A stretch of 64,000 bases of DNA from an uncultured Bacillota bacterium (GCA_947645675.1 CANSDP010000001.1:62001-126000); one strand, 5' to 3'; shown: positions 17,786 to 27,286, numbered from the stretch's first letter. Notes: generated by a model from the sequence alone, not told the origin. Numbers and translations are program-made.

Positions 17786-18649
17786 ATGGATATCAACCAG
17801 TTTTTCTCAAGGCTTGATACATTCTTCGCAAACAGGGAGATGCGGGAAGCGGAACTGTACATGAAGGAGAGCTTGGAGGCCGCGGAACAAAGCGGCGAGC
17901 TCAGGGCCGCCATCGCGATTTGCAACGAGCTTGGAGGCTATTACCGCAAGCTGTCTCGATACCAGGAGGGCGCGGAGCTCTATGAAAAGGCCCTTGCTTA
18001 TTTAGAGCAGCTTGGTCTCTCCAACAGCGAGCATTACGCCACTACCCTGATCAATTACGCCACAACCTGCACGCAGGCCGGTGAAAAAGAACGGGCGCTT
18101 TCCTTTTTCCAAAAAGCCGCCGCAATCTTTGAGGAAAAGGGGCTGACCACGGATTACCGCGTCGCGGCCTTACACAATAACATCAGCTCTCTGTACCAGG
18201 ATGCCGCCGACCTCCCAAATGCCGAAAAGCACCTTCGGATGGCCCTTTCCGTTCTGGAGGGCCTGACGGGAACTGAATCAGAGGCCGCGATCACCTACAC
18301 GAACTGGGCCCAGCTTTGCCTTGCCTCGGACCGGCTTGCCGACGCCGAAGAGAAGGCTTCACTGGCCCTTGCCGCCTTTGAAAAGACCGGCGGCGAACAT
18401 GACACCCACTACGCCGCGGCGGTCAATGTTTTGGGAAAAATCAGCTATACAAAGGGGGACTATACAGCGGCAATCGCTCGGTTCCAGGAGGCAATGAAGC
18501 TGATCGAGCAGGAGTTTGGCGGCGGGAACATGAGCTATGCGGTGCTTTGCGACAACACCGCCCGCTGTTATCAGAAGCTCGGCGACGCCGGCCTTGCGGA
18601 GACCTTCGCTGACAAGGCGAGGTCCATTTATGAGAGGCTGAGACCATGA
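17786..18649 (+). CDS. Tetratricopeptide-repeat protein, first gene of a DUF4037/DUF4125 operon
   Basis: 287 aa from ATG 17786 (GGAAGGGAG upstream); the track's 17639 start runs across the promoter and is rejected. At least six TPR units are visible (for example YYRKLSRYQEGAELYEKALAYLEQ and SYTKGDYTAAIARFQEAMKL). Soluble, no signal peptide. TPR arrays mediate protein-protein contact, so it probably scaffolds or regulates the two proteins encoded next. The stop overlaps the DUF4037 start (ATGA). Confidence 0.88.
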   Translation: MDINQFFSRLDTFFANREMREAELYMKESLEAAEQSGELRAAIAICNELGGYYRKLSRYQEGAELYEKALAYLEQLGLSNSEHYATTLINYATTCTQAGEKERALSFFQKAAAIFEEKGLTTDYRVAALHNNISSLYQDAADLPNAEKHLRMALSVLEGLTGTESEAAITYTNWAQLCLASDRLADAEEKASLALAAFEKTGGEHDTHYAAAVNVLGKISYTKGDYTAAIARFQEAMKLIEQEFGGGNMSYAVLCDNTARCYQKLGDAGLAETFADKARSIYERLRP

Positions 18650-19605
18650 AGGGACTGGAGCTGTCTCAAAGGTATTATGAGGCCTATGGACGGGAAATGA
18701 TTGAACGGATCGACCCGGCTCTGTTTGCGCGGGTATCCGTCGGACTCTGCGGGGAAGGCTCTCAGTGCTTTGGCTTTGACGACCAAATTTCCCAGGACCA
18801 CGACTTTGCCCCCGGCTTCTGTGTCTGGCTCAGTGAGGAGGATTTTTCCCGCTATGGCCGCGCGCTGCGGGACGCGTATGACGGCCTGCCCAATGACTTC
18901 TGCGGGTTTTCGAGAAAAAACGTCATCGCGGGGGAGAGGCTGGGCGTTATGACCAGCGGGGGCTTTTACAAGCGCTTTACCGGAAACCCCGAGGGTCCCC
19001 AGAGCAATCTGGACTGGCTCATGACCCCGGAGGCCCACCTTGCCAGCGCCACGAACGGCCAGCTTTTCCACGATCAAAACCCGGCTTTTTCCAGGACCAG
19101 GGAGAGGCTTCTCGCGTTTTACCCCGAGGACGTGCGCCGCAAGAAGCTGGCCGCCCGTGCCGCCATCATGGCTCAGGCGGGGCAGTACAACCTGCTTCGT
19201 CTGATCAAGCGGGAGGACAAGGTGGCCGCAAGCCTTGCGCTGGCCCGCTTTACAGAGGCCTCCATCTCCATGGCGCACCTGTTGAACCGGCGCTACACCC
19301 CCTTTTACAAGTGGGGCTTTTACAGTATGCGGACCCTGCCCAAGCTGGGCGGAGAAATCGGGCCGCTCCTCTCCGCGCTGGTTCAGATCCCCGCCCTCAT
19401 AGGAGAAAAAACAGCTGGAGCGCTCCATGAGGAGGCGTTCCAGCTGACAGAGGAAATATGTATTTACGCCGCGGAGGAGCTGCGGGCGCAGGCGTTATCT
19501 CAGACGCGGAATAGCTTTTTACAAAGCCACGCCGGTGAGATTATGGAGGGGATCAGGGACCCTAAGCTCCGCGCGATGCACCCAATGACGGATTGCCGCA
19601 ACTGA
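18646..19605 (+). CDS. DUF4037 protein, nucleotidyltransferase-like
   Basis: 319 aa. The diagnostic N-terminal motif is FGFDDQISQDHDFAPGFCVWL, which resembles the metal-binding acidic loop of polymerase-beta-type nucleotidyltransferases, followed by a helical C-terminal domain. The fold assignment is from family knowledge; the substrate is not known to me. It is translationally coupled to the TPR gene and followed at 33 nt by the DUF4125 gene. Confidence 0.8.
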   Translation: MKGLELSQRYYEAYGREMIERIDPALFARVSVGLCGEGSQCFGFDDQISQDHDFAPGFCVWLSEEDFSRYGRALRDAYDGLPNDFCGFSRKNVIAGERLGVMTSGGFYKRFTGNPEGPQSNLDWLMTPEAHLASATNGQLFHDQNPAFSRTRERLLAFYPEDVRRKKLAARAAIMAQAGQYNLLRLIKREDKVAASLALARFTEASISMAHLLNRRYTPFYKWGFYSMRTLPKLGGEIGPLLSALVQIPALIGEKTAGALHEEAFQLTEEICIYAAEELRAQALSQTRNSFLQSHAGEIMEGIRDPKLRAMHPMTDCRN

Positions 19606-19638
19606 ATGACCGAAGGAAACGGACAGGGAGGAAACAGT

Positions 19639-20253
19639 ATGGAAAAGGATATCAAGCTTATTGAGAGCATTATCAGCCTGGAATGGAATATGTTTCAGAA
19701 GGTGAAAAATATCGGCGGGAGGGCCAGCTGTCAGGACAATTATAAGACCTTTTATATCATGCGACGCAGTCAGTACGAAAACTGGACCGATGACATGCTG
19801 CGCTGCTATTATACATACGCCGCCTCCTGTGAAGCGAACGGCCGAAACCTGATGACCGAGAAATATGGCCGGATGATGGAATATACTGACCCGCATTACT
19901 ATCATGAATACATCGCGAGCCGCATGCCCTATGTGCCGGAAAAAAGCCGCCGCCTCATCGACGAAATCGTGGAAATTATGGTTGGCTGGGGGAAGGAGCT
20001 GGCAAAGCGGTACCCAAAGCTCTCCGGCGCCGGACGGCCCATTACCGCGGATGGCGACAGCGCAGGCTGTACCTCGCAGGAAACCTATGAGCGGGGCGAG
20101 CTCGCGACATACCCCGCCGATCTCTTGGAGCTCTACGCGGCCTACCTGAAGGAGCTGAAGGGTCAGGGCAGATCACTTGCCTACATGATCCAGGAGACCA
20201 TGGTCCATCTCTACGGCTTCAAGACCGTTGACGAGGCTGAGGCGAGCCTGTGA
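19639..20253 (+). CDS. DUF4125 family protein
   Basis: 204 aa from ATG 19639 (AGGGAGG 8 nt before). The N-terminus MEKDIKLIESIISLEWNMFQ, with RASCQDNYKTFYIMRRSQ and MEYTDPHYYHEY, is characteristic of DUF4125. Helical, soluble, no known catalytic motif. It ends a three-gene operon with the TPR and DUF4037 proteins. The domains co-occur repeatedly in Firmicutes to my recollection, but no function is established that I know of. Confidence 0.8.
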   Translation: MEKDIKLIESIISLEWNMFQKVKNIGGRASCQDNYKTFYIMRRSQYENWTDDMLRCYYTYAASCEANGRNLMTEKYGRMMEYTDPHYYHEYIASRMPYVPEKSRRLIDEIVEIMVGWGKELAKRYPKLSGAGRPITADGDSAGCTSQETYERGELATYPADLLELYAAYLKELKGQGRSLAYMIQETMVHLYGFKTVDEAEASL

Positions 20254-20354
20254 CAGGGGCATTTGCTTGCGGCGGGACCGTCCAATCGCCGCGCGGAAAT
20301 CATGGACGCCGCGTTTTTCTCCACCGAGTTGAGGATGACCCCTGCCAAACCGCG

Positions 20355-20384
20355 GGCTTAAAAGCTCCCTGTGACTTTTAAGCC
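20355..20384. repeat. Perfect 10-bp inverted repeat
   Basis: GGCTTAAAAG-N10-CTTTTAAGCC between convergent genes. No T-run directly follows, so it may be a weak terminator or a protein-binding dyad. The 195-bp gap around it holds no gene that I can support. Confidence 0.5.
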
Positions 20385-20449
20385 TTGCTCCAGAATATAG
20401 TTTTTGAGGATGGCACAAGGTCCATGTGCTCCGGGTTCTGCCGCTCTGA

Positions 20450-21391
20450 TCAGAGCTCGTCTTGGGCGGGAAGAAACAGTTGGCCGGCCAAGTCTAGCAG
20501 TCTCTCCTGACTGGCTCCGGCGTCCACGCTGAGGCTGTAGAGCTGACCGGGGACCAGGTCGAACCAGACCACTTTGCCCGCGCCGCCGTCATTCCAGGCC
20601 AGCCGGGCCGGACACCAGCCCACCTCGGCCTGGGCGTGATGGGCGAACTCCTCCTCCACGCCGGAAATGTCGGCGAAGTCGGAGCTTGTCTCATAGGTGA
20701 GGGCGATGCGGTAGGCGCAGCTCACGCCGTCCAAGGTGAAGGTGGTCTCACCCACCGCCAGGCCGTCCAGATGGAAGGCGTTGTAGTGTATGTCCCCCGC
20801 GCCCTCCGGGGCATTGCTCAGCTGGCTGCCCAGGGTGGAGAAGATGCTGTCCACCGTGTCCAGCAGATCGGCGGGGGTCATGTCGGAACGGACAGACCAC
20901 TGGATCTGACCGGAGTACCAGCTGACCTGAGCGGTCTTGGCGTTGGAGCGGAGGGCCAAGGTGGCGCCGCCGGCGTTCCAGTCCACCTGGTCGGTCCAGG
21001 TCTCGCTGTAGAAGATGTCCTGAGGCTGTTCGGTTTTCCACGCCCGGAGGGTAACGGCGTGGCCGCCCCGGTCAAATTCCACCTGGGCGATGGGAATTTC
21101 GCTGGAGCTGGGCAGCAGATCGTAGCGCGCGTTCCTGGCGTCCGCCGGCAAGGGCAGCTCATAGCCGTATCCGGCCAGGTCTGCGGCGGTGACGCCGGAC
21201 TCCGGCGCCATAGGGGACCGGTCCTGCCAGAACAGGACGCCAAGGACCACGCACAGGCAGGCGGCCGCCGTGGCCAGACTTCTCCAAAGGACCGTGCGCT
21301 TATGCTTTGGAACAGCCAGGGCCTCCTCCAGCAGATCGTCGTCCACGGCGTTCATAAACAGCAGAAAACGTTCGTATATACGTTCACTCAT
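20450..21391 (-). CDS. Putative membrane-anchored anti-sigma factor
   Basis: 313 aa from the ATG of MSERIYERFLLFMNAVDDDL, which overlaps the sigma gene stop (ATGA); the longer track start is rejected. A short cytoplasmic region with ALAVPKHKRTVLWRS is followed by one transmembrane helix (LATAAACLCVVLGVLFW, about 40-56) and an extracytoplasmic domain with repeated beta-sandwich-like segments. Topology and coupling to an ECF sigma gene point to an anti-sigma factor; the sensed signal is unknown. Confidence 0.75.
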   Translation of the reverse strand: MSERIYERFLLFMNAVDDDLLEEALAVPKHKRTVLWRSLATAAACLCVVLGVLFWQDRSPMAPESGVTAADLAGYGYELPLPADARNARYDLLPSSSEIPIAQVEFDRGGHAVTLRAWKTEQPQDIFYSETWTDQVDWNAGGATLALRSNAKTAQVSWYSGQIQWSVRSDMTPADLLDTVDSIFSTLGSQLSNAPEGAGDIHYNAFHLDGLAVGETTFTLDGVSCAYRIALTYETSSDFADISGVEEEFAHHAQAEVGWCPARLAWNDGGAGKVVWFDLVPGQLYSLSVDAGASQERLLDLAGQLFLPAQDEL

Positions 21392-21939
21392 ACATAGATC
21401 CCCTCCTCTTCCATAGCTTTGCGGAGCTTGTTGCGGGTACGGAACAGGGCGGACTTGACCTTTTCCTCCCCCACGCCGCACTCCTGGGCAATCTCCAGGA
21501 TGCTCATACCGTACCAGTACCGCCGGAGGAAATAACGGCGGTGCTCCTCGCTCTGCCGGCGGAGGAAGCGGTCGAGAAAATCATGGAAGATTACCTTGTC
21601 CGCCACTGTGTTCCCGGACTCCGGCAGGCTGTTGTTCAGCTCTTCAAAGGTTTCCACCAGGGTGGAGTCCCGCCTTTGGGCGCGGTTGTAGGTCAGCCGG
21701 TTCAGGGCCAGGTTCCGGGTGATGCGGCCCACAAAACTGCCTAAGTAGGCAGGCCGCTGGGGCGGAATCGCATTCCAGGTCTGGAGCCAAGTGTCATTGA
21801 CACACTCCTCAATATCCTGCTCGTCCCACAGGATGCGCCGGGCGATAGAACAACACATAGCGCCGTATTTTTCCAGCAGGTGCGCGATGGCTTCCTCCGC
21901 CCGCCGGAAAAACAGTTCAATAATCTGGGTATCTGACAT
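21388..21939 (-). CDS. ECF-type RNA polymerase sigma factor
   Basis: 183 aa with GGGAGG 7 nt before ATG. Region 2 (DEQDIEECVNDTWLQTWNAIPPQRP) is of the type common in Clostridia ECF factors; region 4 is YWYGMSILEIAQECGVGEEKVKSALFRTRNKL. It is coupled to the following membrane protein. It is not closely similar to the 9.3-kb ECF factor, so the window holds two independent pairs. Confidence 0.9.
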   Translation of the reverse strand: MSDTQIIELFFRRAEEAIAHLLEKYGAMCCSIARRILWDEQDIEECVNDTWLQTWNAIPPQRPAYLGSFVGRITRNLALNRLTYNRAQRRDSTLVETFEELNNSLPESGNTVADKVIFHDFLDRFLRRQSEEHRRYFLRRYWYGMSILEIAQECGVGEEKVKSALFRTRNKLRKAMEEEGIYV

Positions 21940-22014
21940 CTCTTTACCTCCCTATGTATAGTTAGACAGATTTTTTGCCGCCTTCGTTGTGCCCGGACAA
22001 AATTTTTCTTTTCG

Positions 22015-22430
22015 ATGTTCTTCATCTCTCACAATACAACAACTTACCAGAATACCGGACGCCTGCGAAAGTATCCCCTGGTGGCGTTTCTAAAAAATCT
22101 GATGCTGCAAAAATATATGGGCGCTGAGCTTGCCGGAAGCCTGATTTATGACACTACTGGGATCGAAAGCTATGCTGCGGAAAATAATCCACAATTCTTT
22201 TCTTCAAAACTGCGGCAGGCGAAGCACATGGCAAAAACAAATCCGAGTACAGACCCATATCGGGCAGTTTACGGTCTGCTCTCCGACTGCGCCGCCGCCA
22301 ATCCGGCGGAGAAACAGCAGTACATGAGCGGCCATTTTTGCTATGCGCAAAAGGCGGGGCTGCTGACCAACGGCCTGGGAATCGTGCGCCACATCGCTTT
22401 TTTCGATGACTACCAAGGCCGACCTTTTCC
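22015..22430 (+). pseudogene. Transposase fragment
   Basis: The conceptual product contains LIYDTTGIESYAAENNPQFF and HFCYAQKAGLLTNGLGIVRH, conserved in a DDE transposase family of Clostridia. Both ends are missing: no catalytic triad can be completed and the C-terminus runs into unrelated sequence after DDYQGRPF. It marks the left edge of the accessory island. Confidence 0.7.
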
Positions 22431-22706
22431 TCGCTGGTATTGTCCAGCTCCTTTGCGTTGTGTTAGCCGATGTCCTTCATGAACGTCAGCTTTTCGCCGT
22501 GTTCGCCGTCTTTCTGCCTGAGTAATCTCTTAATATCCTAAACCACACTCTCCGGTCCCCTGTGAGGGTGTAGTTGGTGTACGCTCTCCTCTTGATCGCC
22601 TCCGCCTGTTACTCCCTTCTTCATTCCTTTCCCTATCTGGACTGACTTTTGCTGGAGCAATTCTCAAAATAAACAATAACCAGTGTGGCGAAACCATCCA
22701 AGACAA
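22431..22706. other. Degraded mobile-element sequence, no gene
   Basis: Minus-strand frames give short stretches such as MKDIG, stop, HNAKELDNTSEEK that look like protein remnants broken by stops. No intact ORF or RNA gene is seen. Confidence 0.4.
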
Positions 22707-22999
22707 TCATGCGAAGACACAACAAAAGGCAAATTGAATAGCTGTATCAAGCGCATCGGGAGAACGGGCCCGAAGCTTTCTCAAAGTGGCTTTTACCTTA
22801 GACCAAAGTTTTTTAATAGGGTTCAGGTCCGGGCTGCACACAAGTGGATAAAGGGGCTCCGCTCCGGCATCACGGGGCACCTCGCCCACCGCTTGGACGT
22901 GGTGAATCCTGAGATTGTCCATTACCACAATATCGCCTGTCAGGAGGGTGGAAATCAGAGCCTTTTTCTCATCTGCCTCCGCCCCTTCCCGCTCCACTA
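22707..22999 (-). pseudogene. IS630-type transposase fragment (C-terminal half)
   Basis: The frame holds GDIVVMDNLRIHHVQAVGE and CSPDLNPIKKLWSKVKA, the second and third acidic regions of IS630/Tc1-type DDE transposases. The N-terminal half is absent and the usual YLPPYSPDLNP is degraded to YPLVCSPDLNP. Confidence 0.75.
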
Positions 23000-23070
23000 T
23001 TATAGCACTTTCCAGGACGGTTTGTTAGATGCTAAACAGGTTCTTAGGGCGACCTTGAAATACTATCGTC

Positions 23071-23548
23071 AGCTTCATCAATGCCGAGGTTATCAAAACC
23101 CGCGGCAGTTTGCTGGATGTGCTGAAACACGACATCGAAATGTCCAGCATGAAGCTGGAGCTCATGTATACCAAACCTGCGACCACCATCCAGAAGTTCC
23201 CGTATATCGTGGACAGCGTTGCTGGCCTGAAGAAAAAGCGGTTTGCCGTTATCATCGACGAGGCCCATTCCTCCACTGCTGGTAAGGATATGGCGGCTGT
23301 CACTATGTCGCTCGGCACTGGCAATCAGGAACATCCTGATGAAATCGGATAAATTAAAGACCAGTGCAAAGAACAACACCGTCAAAGACTTTGAGTGCTC
23401 TTATTTCGACGATATCGATGATGCGCTGATTGAAGGGCTGGAACAGAATCAGGACTTCTTCTTCATGCTTCTGAGCAATGATGAGATCAAGAGACAGGTG
23501 CTTGGCATCTTTACAGAGGAGATTTATACAAGCTTGCGAAATGAATAG
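23071..23548 (+). pseudogene. Type I restriction subunit HsdR remnant
   Basis: Two frames. The first contains FAVIIDEAHSSTAGKDMAAV, the HsdR motor DEAH box (motif II), and stops at 23352. The second, starting around 23339, gives the HsdR C-terminus (FFFMLLSNDEIKRQVLGIF then TEEIYTSLRNE). The nuclease domain, motifs I and III-VI and the middle are gone, so it is inactive. It lies 14 nt before mcrB, showing that a type I system once occupied this spot. Confidence 0.7.
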
Positions 23549-23561
23549 GAGGAAATGACTC

Positions 23562-25955
23562 ATGTTTGACAAATTTCGTTTGAAGGATGTACTGGTAAAG
23601 TACAAGCAGGATTTTGTATCCACGCAGTGGGGCAATGAAAAATATAAATGGGAGGCAGTGAAGTGCTTTCAAGATAATTGGGATGTGAACGCAGCTGATT
23701 TTGCCGACATGCTCACACGATCTCTTGCCAAAACATATAACCTGCTGGCTTCCATGAATCATTATCCGGCACGAATGATTACGGGATTTGCCAAGACAGC
23801 ACCGGAAGAAGTACGCTCCATGTTCATTGCGCTTTTTGATGAGAATAAGGATGTGTATGAGCGGATCGATGCTTTCAAGATGCAGTCCTCCATCCTACTT
23901 GAAAAATACGGAAACAGTGCCGGTCAGCATTATCAGTACGAAAATGCCATAAGCACCTACTTGTGGCTTCGCTACCCGGACAAGTATTACATCTACAAGT
24001 TCGGTGAGATCAAAGCCGTGGCAGATGAGCTGGAAAGCGACTACCGTTTCAAAAAAGGTGCTTATGCAGATAACATCCGGAATTCTTATAAGCTCTACGA
24101 TGAGATTTGCGAGGAATTGAAACAGGACACAGAGCTCGTCAATCTGCTAAGAAGCCAGCTTACAGATACCTGCTATCCTGATCCGGAGCTGAAGACGCTG
24201 ACATTTGATGTGGGCTTTTACATTAGCCGCTACTATTCGCAGAAAAGCACTGCGGTGACCGAAGCGGAGTGGTTTCCGACCGATTATGATCCGGGCCTCT
24301 CAGTGGATGATTGGGTTGGCCTGCTCGGTGACGACGATGTATTCACTACCGGCAGTCTGGAAATTATGAAGCGTATGAAGGATTACGGTGGTCAAGCTAC
24401 CTGCACACAGCTCTCCGTTAAATACGGTGAAACAAAGAATTTCTACAATAGCGGGTCCGTAGCGCTTGCCCGCCGCGTTGCGGAAAAGACTGGCTGCCCA
24501 GTTATGGAGCGAGAAAACGAAAATTCAAGATGGTGGCCCATTCTTTACTTGGGCAGAAATGCCAGCAAGGATGAGGAGGGAAGCTACGTATGGAGGCTGC
24601 GCGATGAGCTCGCAGCTGCTTTGGATCAGGTCGATCTAAGCGGTGTGGAGCTTTATGCCGCTACGGCACCGGGCGAAGAAGATCATGGTTTTTGGTGGCT
24701 GAATGCGAATCCGAAGATTTGGAGCTTTTCCGAAATAGCGGTTGGTGAAGTGCAGTCATACACCTTGTTCAATGACAATGGGAACAAGCGTAGAATTTTC
24801 CAGAACTTTCTCGATGCCAAGGCCGGAGATATGATTATCGGCTACGAATCTTATCCTGTGAAGCAGATTGTGGCAATCGGTAAGATCAGCGCAGAGCAGG
24901 ATGGCAAGAAGATATATTTTGAGAAGGTTGAAGGGCTGACCTCTCCGATTGACTATGCGACATTGAAGGGATGCCCGGAACTGGAACGCATGGAGTATTT
25001 CCAGAATCCGCAGGGCAGCTTGTTCAAGCTGACCAGAGGTGAGTTTGAGTTTATCATCGACCTTATCCGTGAGGAAAATCCGCTGCAGCCAGAATCGACC
25101 ATTGACACCTACACGAAAGACGATTTTCTGGAAGAGGTCTATATGACCGAAGCGCGGTATGAGAATCTGATTGCAGTGCTCCGTAACAAAAAGAACATCA
25201 TTCTGCAAGGTGCACCGGGTGTCGGAAAGACATTTGCAGCAAAACGGCTCGCTTATTCCATGATGGGCGAGAAAGACGAGAGCCGTATCGAGTTTGTGCA
25301 GTTCCATCAGAACTACTCCTACGAAGATTTCATGATGGGCTATAAGCCAATCGAAGATGGCTTTGAGCTGAAGTACGGCATTTTCTATCGCTTCTGCCAG
25401 AAGGCCGTAAACCAGCCGGACAAGGACTACTTTTTCATTATCGATGAGATAAACCGAGGCAACATGAGTAAGATTTTTGGAGAGCTGCTCATGCTGATTG
25501 AGCGCGGCTACAGAGGCACGAAAACCACCCTTGCCTACAACGGGCTTACGTTCTCTGTGCCGGCAAACCTTTACATCATCGGCATGATGAATACGGCAGA
25601 CCGGAGCCTGGCTATGATTGACTATGCGCTCCGTCGCCGCTTTAGCTTTTTCGAGGTGGAGCCGGGGTTTGATTCCGATGGATTTATTCAGTATCAAAAT
25701 GACTTGAACAACGAGACTTTGAACGAGCTTGTGTCCAGAGTGAAGGATTTGAATAAGGAGATCGCGCTGGACAAATCACTGGGTAAGGGGTTCTGCATTG
25801 GACACAGCTATTTCTGCGGCAGAGATGTCTGCACTGAGGAATGGCTACATTCAATTGTTGATTATGATATTCTCCCGATGCTTTCTGAGTACTGGTTTGA
25901 TGATGCTACTAAACTTCAGCGCTGGGAGAATATCCTACAGGGTGTGTTTCAATGA
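23562..25955 (+). CDS. mcrB: McrB-type AAA+ GTPase with EVE modified-base reader
   Basis: 797 aa; AGGAGG 9 nt before ATG. Residues about 1-280 form an N-terminal domain of unknown fold. About 375-505 form an EVE/PUA-like domain (HGFWWLNANPKIWSF, AGDMIIGYESYPVKQIVAIG), a reader of modified bases. About 525-797 form the AAA+ motor: Walker A GAPGVGKT, Walker B FFIIDEINRGN, and the McrB signature MNTADRS. It should bind modified DNA, hydrolyse GTP and translocate with McrC. Appears intact; overlaps mcrC by 4 nt. Its GC is lower than that of the core genes, consistent with transfer. Confidence 0.92.
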   Translation: MFDKFRLKDVLVKYKQDFVSTQWGNEKYKWEAVKCFQDNWDVNAADFADMLTRSLAKTYNLLASMNHYPARMITGFAKTAPEEVRSMFIALFDENKDVYERIDAFKMQSSILLEKYGNSAGQHYQYENAISTYLWLRYPDKYYIYKFGEIKAVADELESDYRFKKGAYADNIRNSYKLYDEICEELKQDTELVNLLRSQLTDTCYPDPELKTLTFDVGFYISRYYSQKSTAVTEAEWFPTDYDPGLSVDDWVGLLGDDDVFTTGSLEIMKRMKDYGGQATCTQLSVKYGETKNFYNSGSVALARRVAEKTGCPVMERENENSRWWPILYLGRNASKDEEGSYVWRLRDELAAALDQVDLSGVELYAATAPGEEDHGFWWLNANPKIWSFSEIAVGEVQSYTLFNDNGNKRRIFQNFLDAKAGDMIIGYESYPVKQIVAIGKISAEQDGKKIYFEKVEGLTSPIDYATLKGCPELERMEYFQNPQGSLFKLTRGEFEFIIDLIREENPLQPESTIDTYTKDDFLEEVYMTEARYENLIAVLRNKKNIILQGAPGVGKTFAAKRLAYSMMGEKDESRIEFVQFHQNYSYEDFMMGYKPIEDGFELKYGIFYRFCQKAVNQPDKDYFFIIDEINRGNMSKIFGELLMLIERGYRGTKTTLAYNGLTFSVPANLYIIGMMNTADRSLAMIDYALRRRFSFFEVEPGFDSDGFIQYQNDLNNETLNELVSRVKDLNKEIALDKSLGKGFCIGHSYFCGRDVCTEEWLHSIVDYDILPMLSEYWFDDATKLQRWENILQGVFQ

Positions 25956-27004
25956 TAAAGGATAAGAGCATATTCATAAAAAACATCTACTACATGCTCT
26001 CCTATGCGTTTGCCATTTTGAATCAGGGTGGCTATGAGAATGTGGCAACGGAGGAGTTTGACAATCTGCATAATCTCTTTGCCGCAATTCTGGCCAAGGG
26101 AATCGGCAGACAGTTGAAACAGGGCCTCTACCGTGAATATCTAAACCGCAAGGAGAACGCGGCGGTAGTGCGTGGCAAGATTGATATGCCCGGAACGATT
26201 CAAAACCGTCTTTCCAGAAAGCGGATGATGACCTGCGAATATGATGAGCTTTCGGAGAATAACCCGCTCAATCAGATCCTGAAAACAACGGTGATGATTC
26301 TGCTGCACCATGCCAAGGTGGATACCGAATATAAGACGGATTTGAAAAAAGAAATGTTGTTCTTTTCGAATGTCGATACGATTGATCCGACCTCTATTCA
26401 CTGGTCCTCGATTCGCTTTCAGAGGAACAACAACACCTACCGAATGCTTGTCAGCCTTTGCCAGTTGGTACTTGAAGGCATGCTCCTGACCACAGACAGC
26501 GGGGAATACAGACTGGCGGCCTTTATTGACGAACAGCGGATGAATAGACTCTACGAAAAGTTCATCCTTGAATATTATGCAAAAGAGTGCCCGCAGGTAA
26601 AAGCAGCGGCATCACAGATACCGTGGGCCCTGGATGATGATATTGGTACTATGCTACCAGTCATGCAGAGCGATATTATGCTCTCGCAGTGTAACAAGGT
26701 ACTGATTATCGATGCCAAGTATTACACCCATACCACGCAAACGCAGTATGATGTTCACACCCTTCACTCGAATAACCTGTATCAGATCTTCACCTATGTG
26801 AAGAACAAGGACGCCGAGTTTGGCGAAAAACGACATACGGTATCCGGCATGTTGCTATATGCCCGGACGGATGAAACCATCCAGCCCGATAACATTTATC
26901 AAATGAGCGGTAATAAAATTAGTGTAAAAACGCTGGATTTGAACCAAGATTTTTCCAAAATTGCTGCGCAGCTGAATGCGATTGTAGATGAACACTTTGC
27001 GTAA
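25952..27004 (+). CDS. mcrC: McrC nuclease subunit of type IV restriction system
   Basis: 350 aa. N-terminus IKNIYYMLSYAFAILNQGG is typical of the McrC family. The C-terminal PD-(D/E)XK nuclease has SDIML (about 241) and LIIDAKYY (about 250), giving the D...DxK catalytic set. It assembles with the McrB hexamer, stimulates its GTPase and cuts modified DNA. Translationally coupled to mcrB; no promoter between them. Confidence 0.92.
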   Translation: MIKDKSIFIKNIYYMLSYAFAILNQGGYENVATEEFDNLHNLFAAILAKGIGRQLKQGLYREYLNRKENAAVVRGKIDMPGTIQNRLSRKRMMTCEYDELSENNPLNQILKTTVMILLHHAKVDTEYKTDLKKEMLFFSNVDTIDPTSIHWSSIRFQRNNNTYRMLVSLCQLVLEGMLLTTDSGEYRLAAFIDEQRMNRLYEKFILEYYAKECPQVKAAASQIPWALDDDIGTMLPVMQSDIMLSQCNKVLIIDAKYYTHTTQTQYDVHTLHSNNLYQIFTYVKNKDAEFGEKRHTVSGMLLYARTDETIQPDNIYQMSGNKISVKTLDLNQDFSKIAAQLNAIVDEHFA

Positions 27005-27286
27005 TGGTAGCAGTTGGTGAGCATTTTAGAAGATTTCTGTCGGTCGTATTACAATTTTCAAAATGGTGATCCTGCTCGGCAGTTGCGCTTTTGTTCAGAT
27101 TGGGTTATAAGATAGTCGCGCAGTGTTATCACGGTAAAAGCAAGATACATCAGAATACGACATAATGTAATTGTGACCATTGACGTGGTGTGGCAAGGCA
27201 CGGTGTGGCTTGGCATGGTCAGGTGTAGCATGGCGTGGAACGGTCACAGGCAGCTGCCCTTCATCATTATTAAATGGAGGTACATT
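27005..27286. repeat. Intergenic tract with degenerate GGTGTGGC / GGCATGG repeats
   Basis: The first 170 bp hold nothing recognisable. Bases about 27181-27242 are a G/T-rich array of near-repeats (GTGGTGTGGCAAGGCACGG, then GTGTGGCTTGGCATGG, then GTGTAGCATGGCGTGG, then AACGG). In one frame it reads as Trp/Gly/Met/Val repeats. It ends 45 bp before a small gene. Such tracts could be protein-binding iterons or a mobile-element regulatory leader. Confidence 0.5.

Noticed and set aside
20254-20449. Short plus-strand frame after DUF4125 (NRRAEIMDAAFFSTELRM)
   Set aside because: No start or ribosome site and too short; no family recognised.
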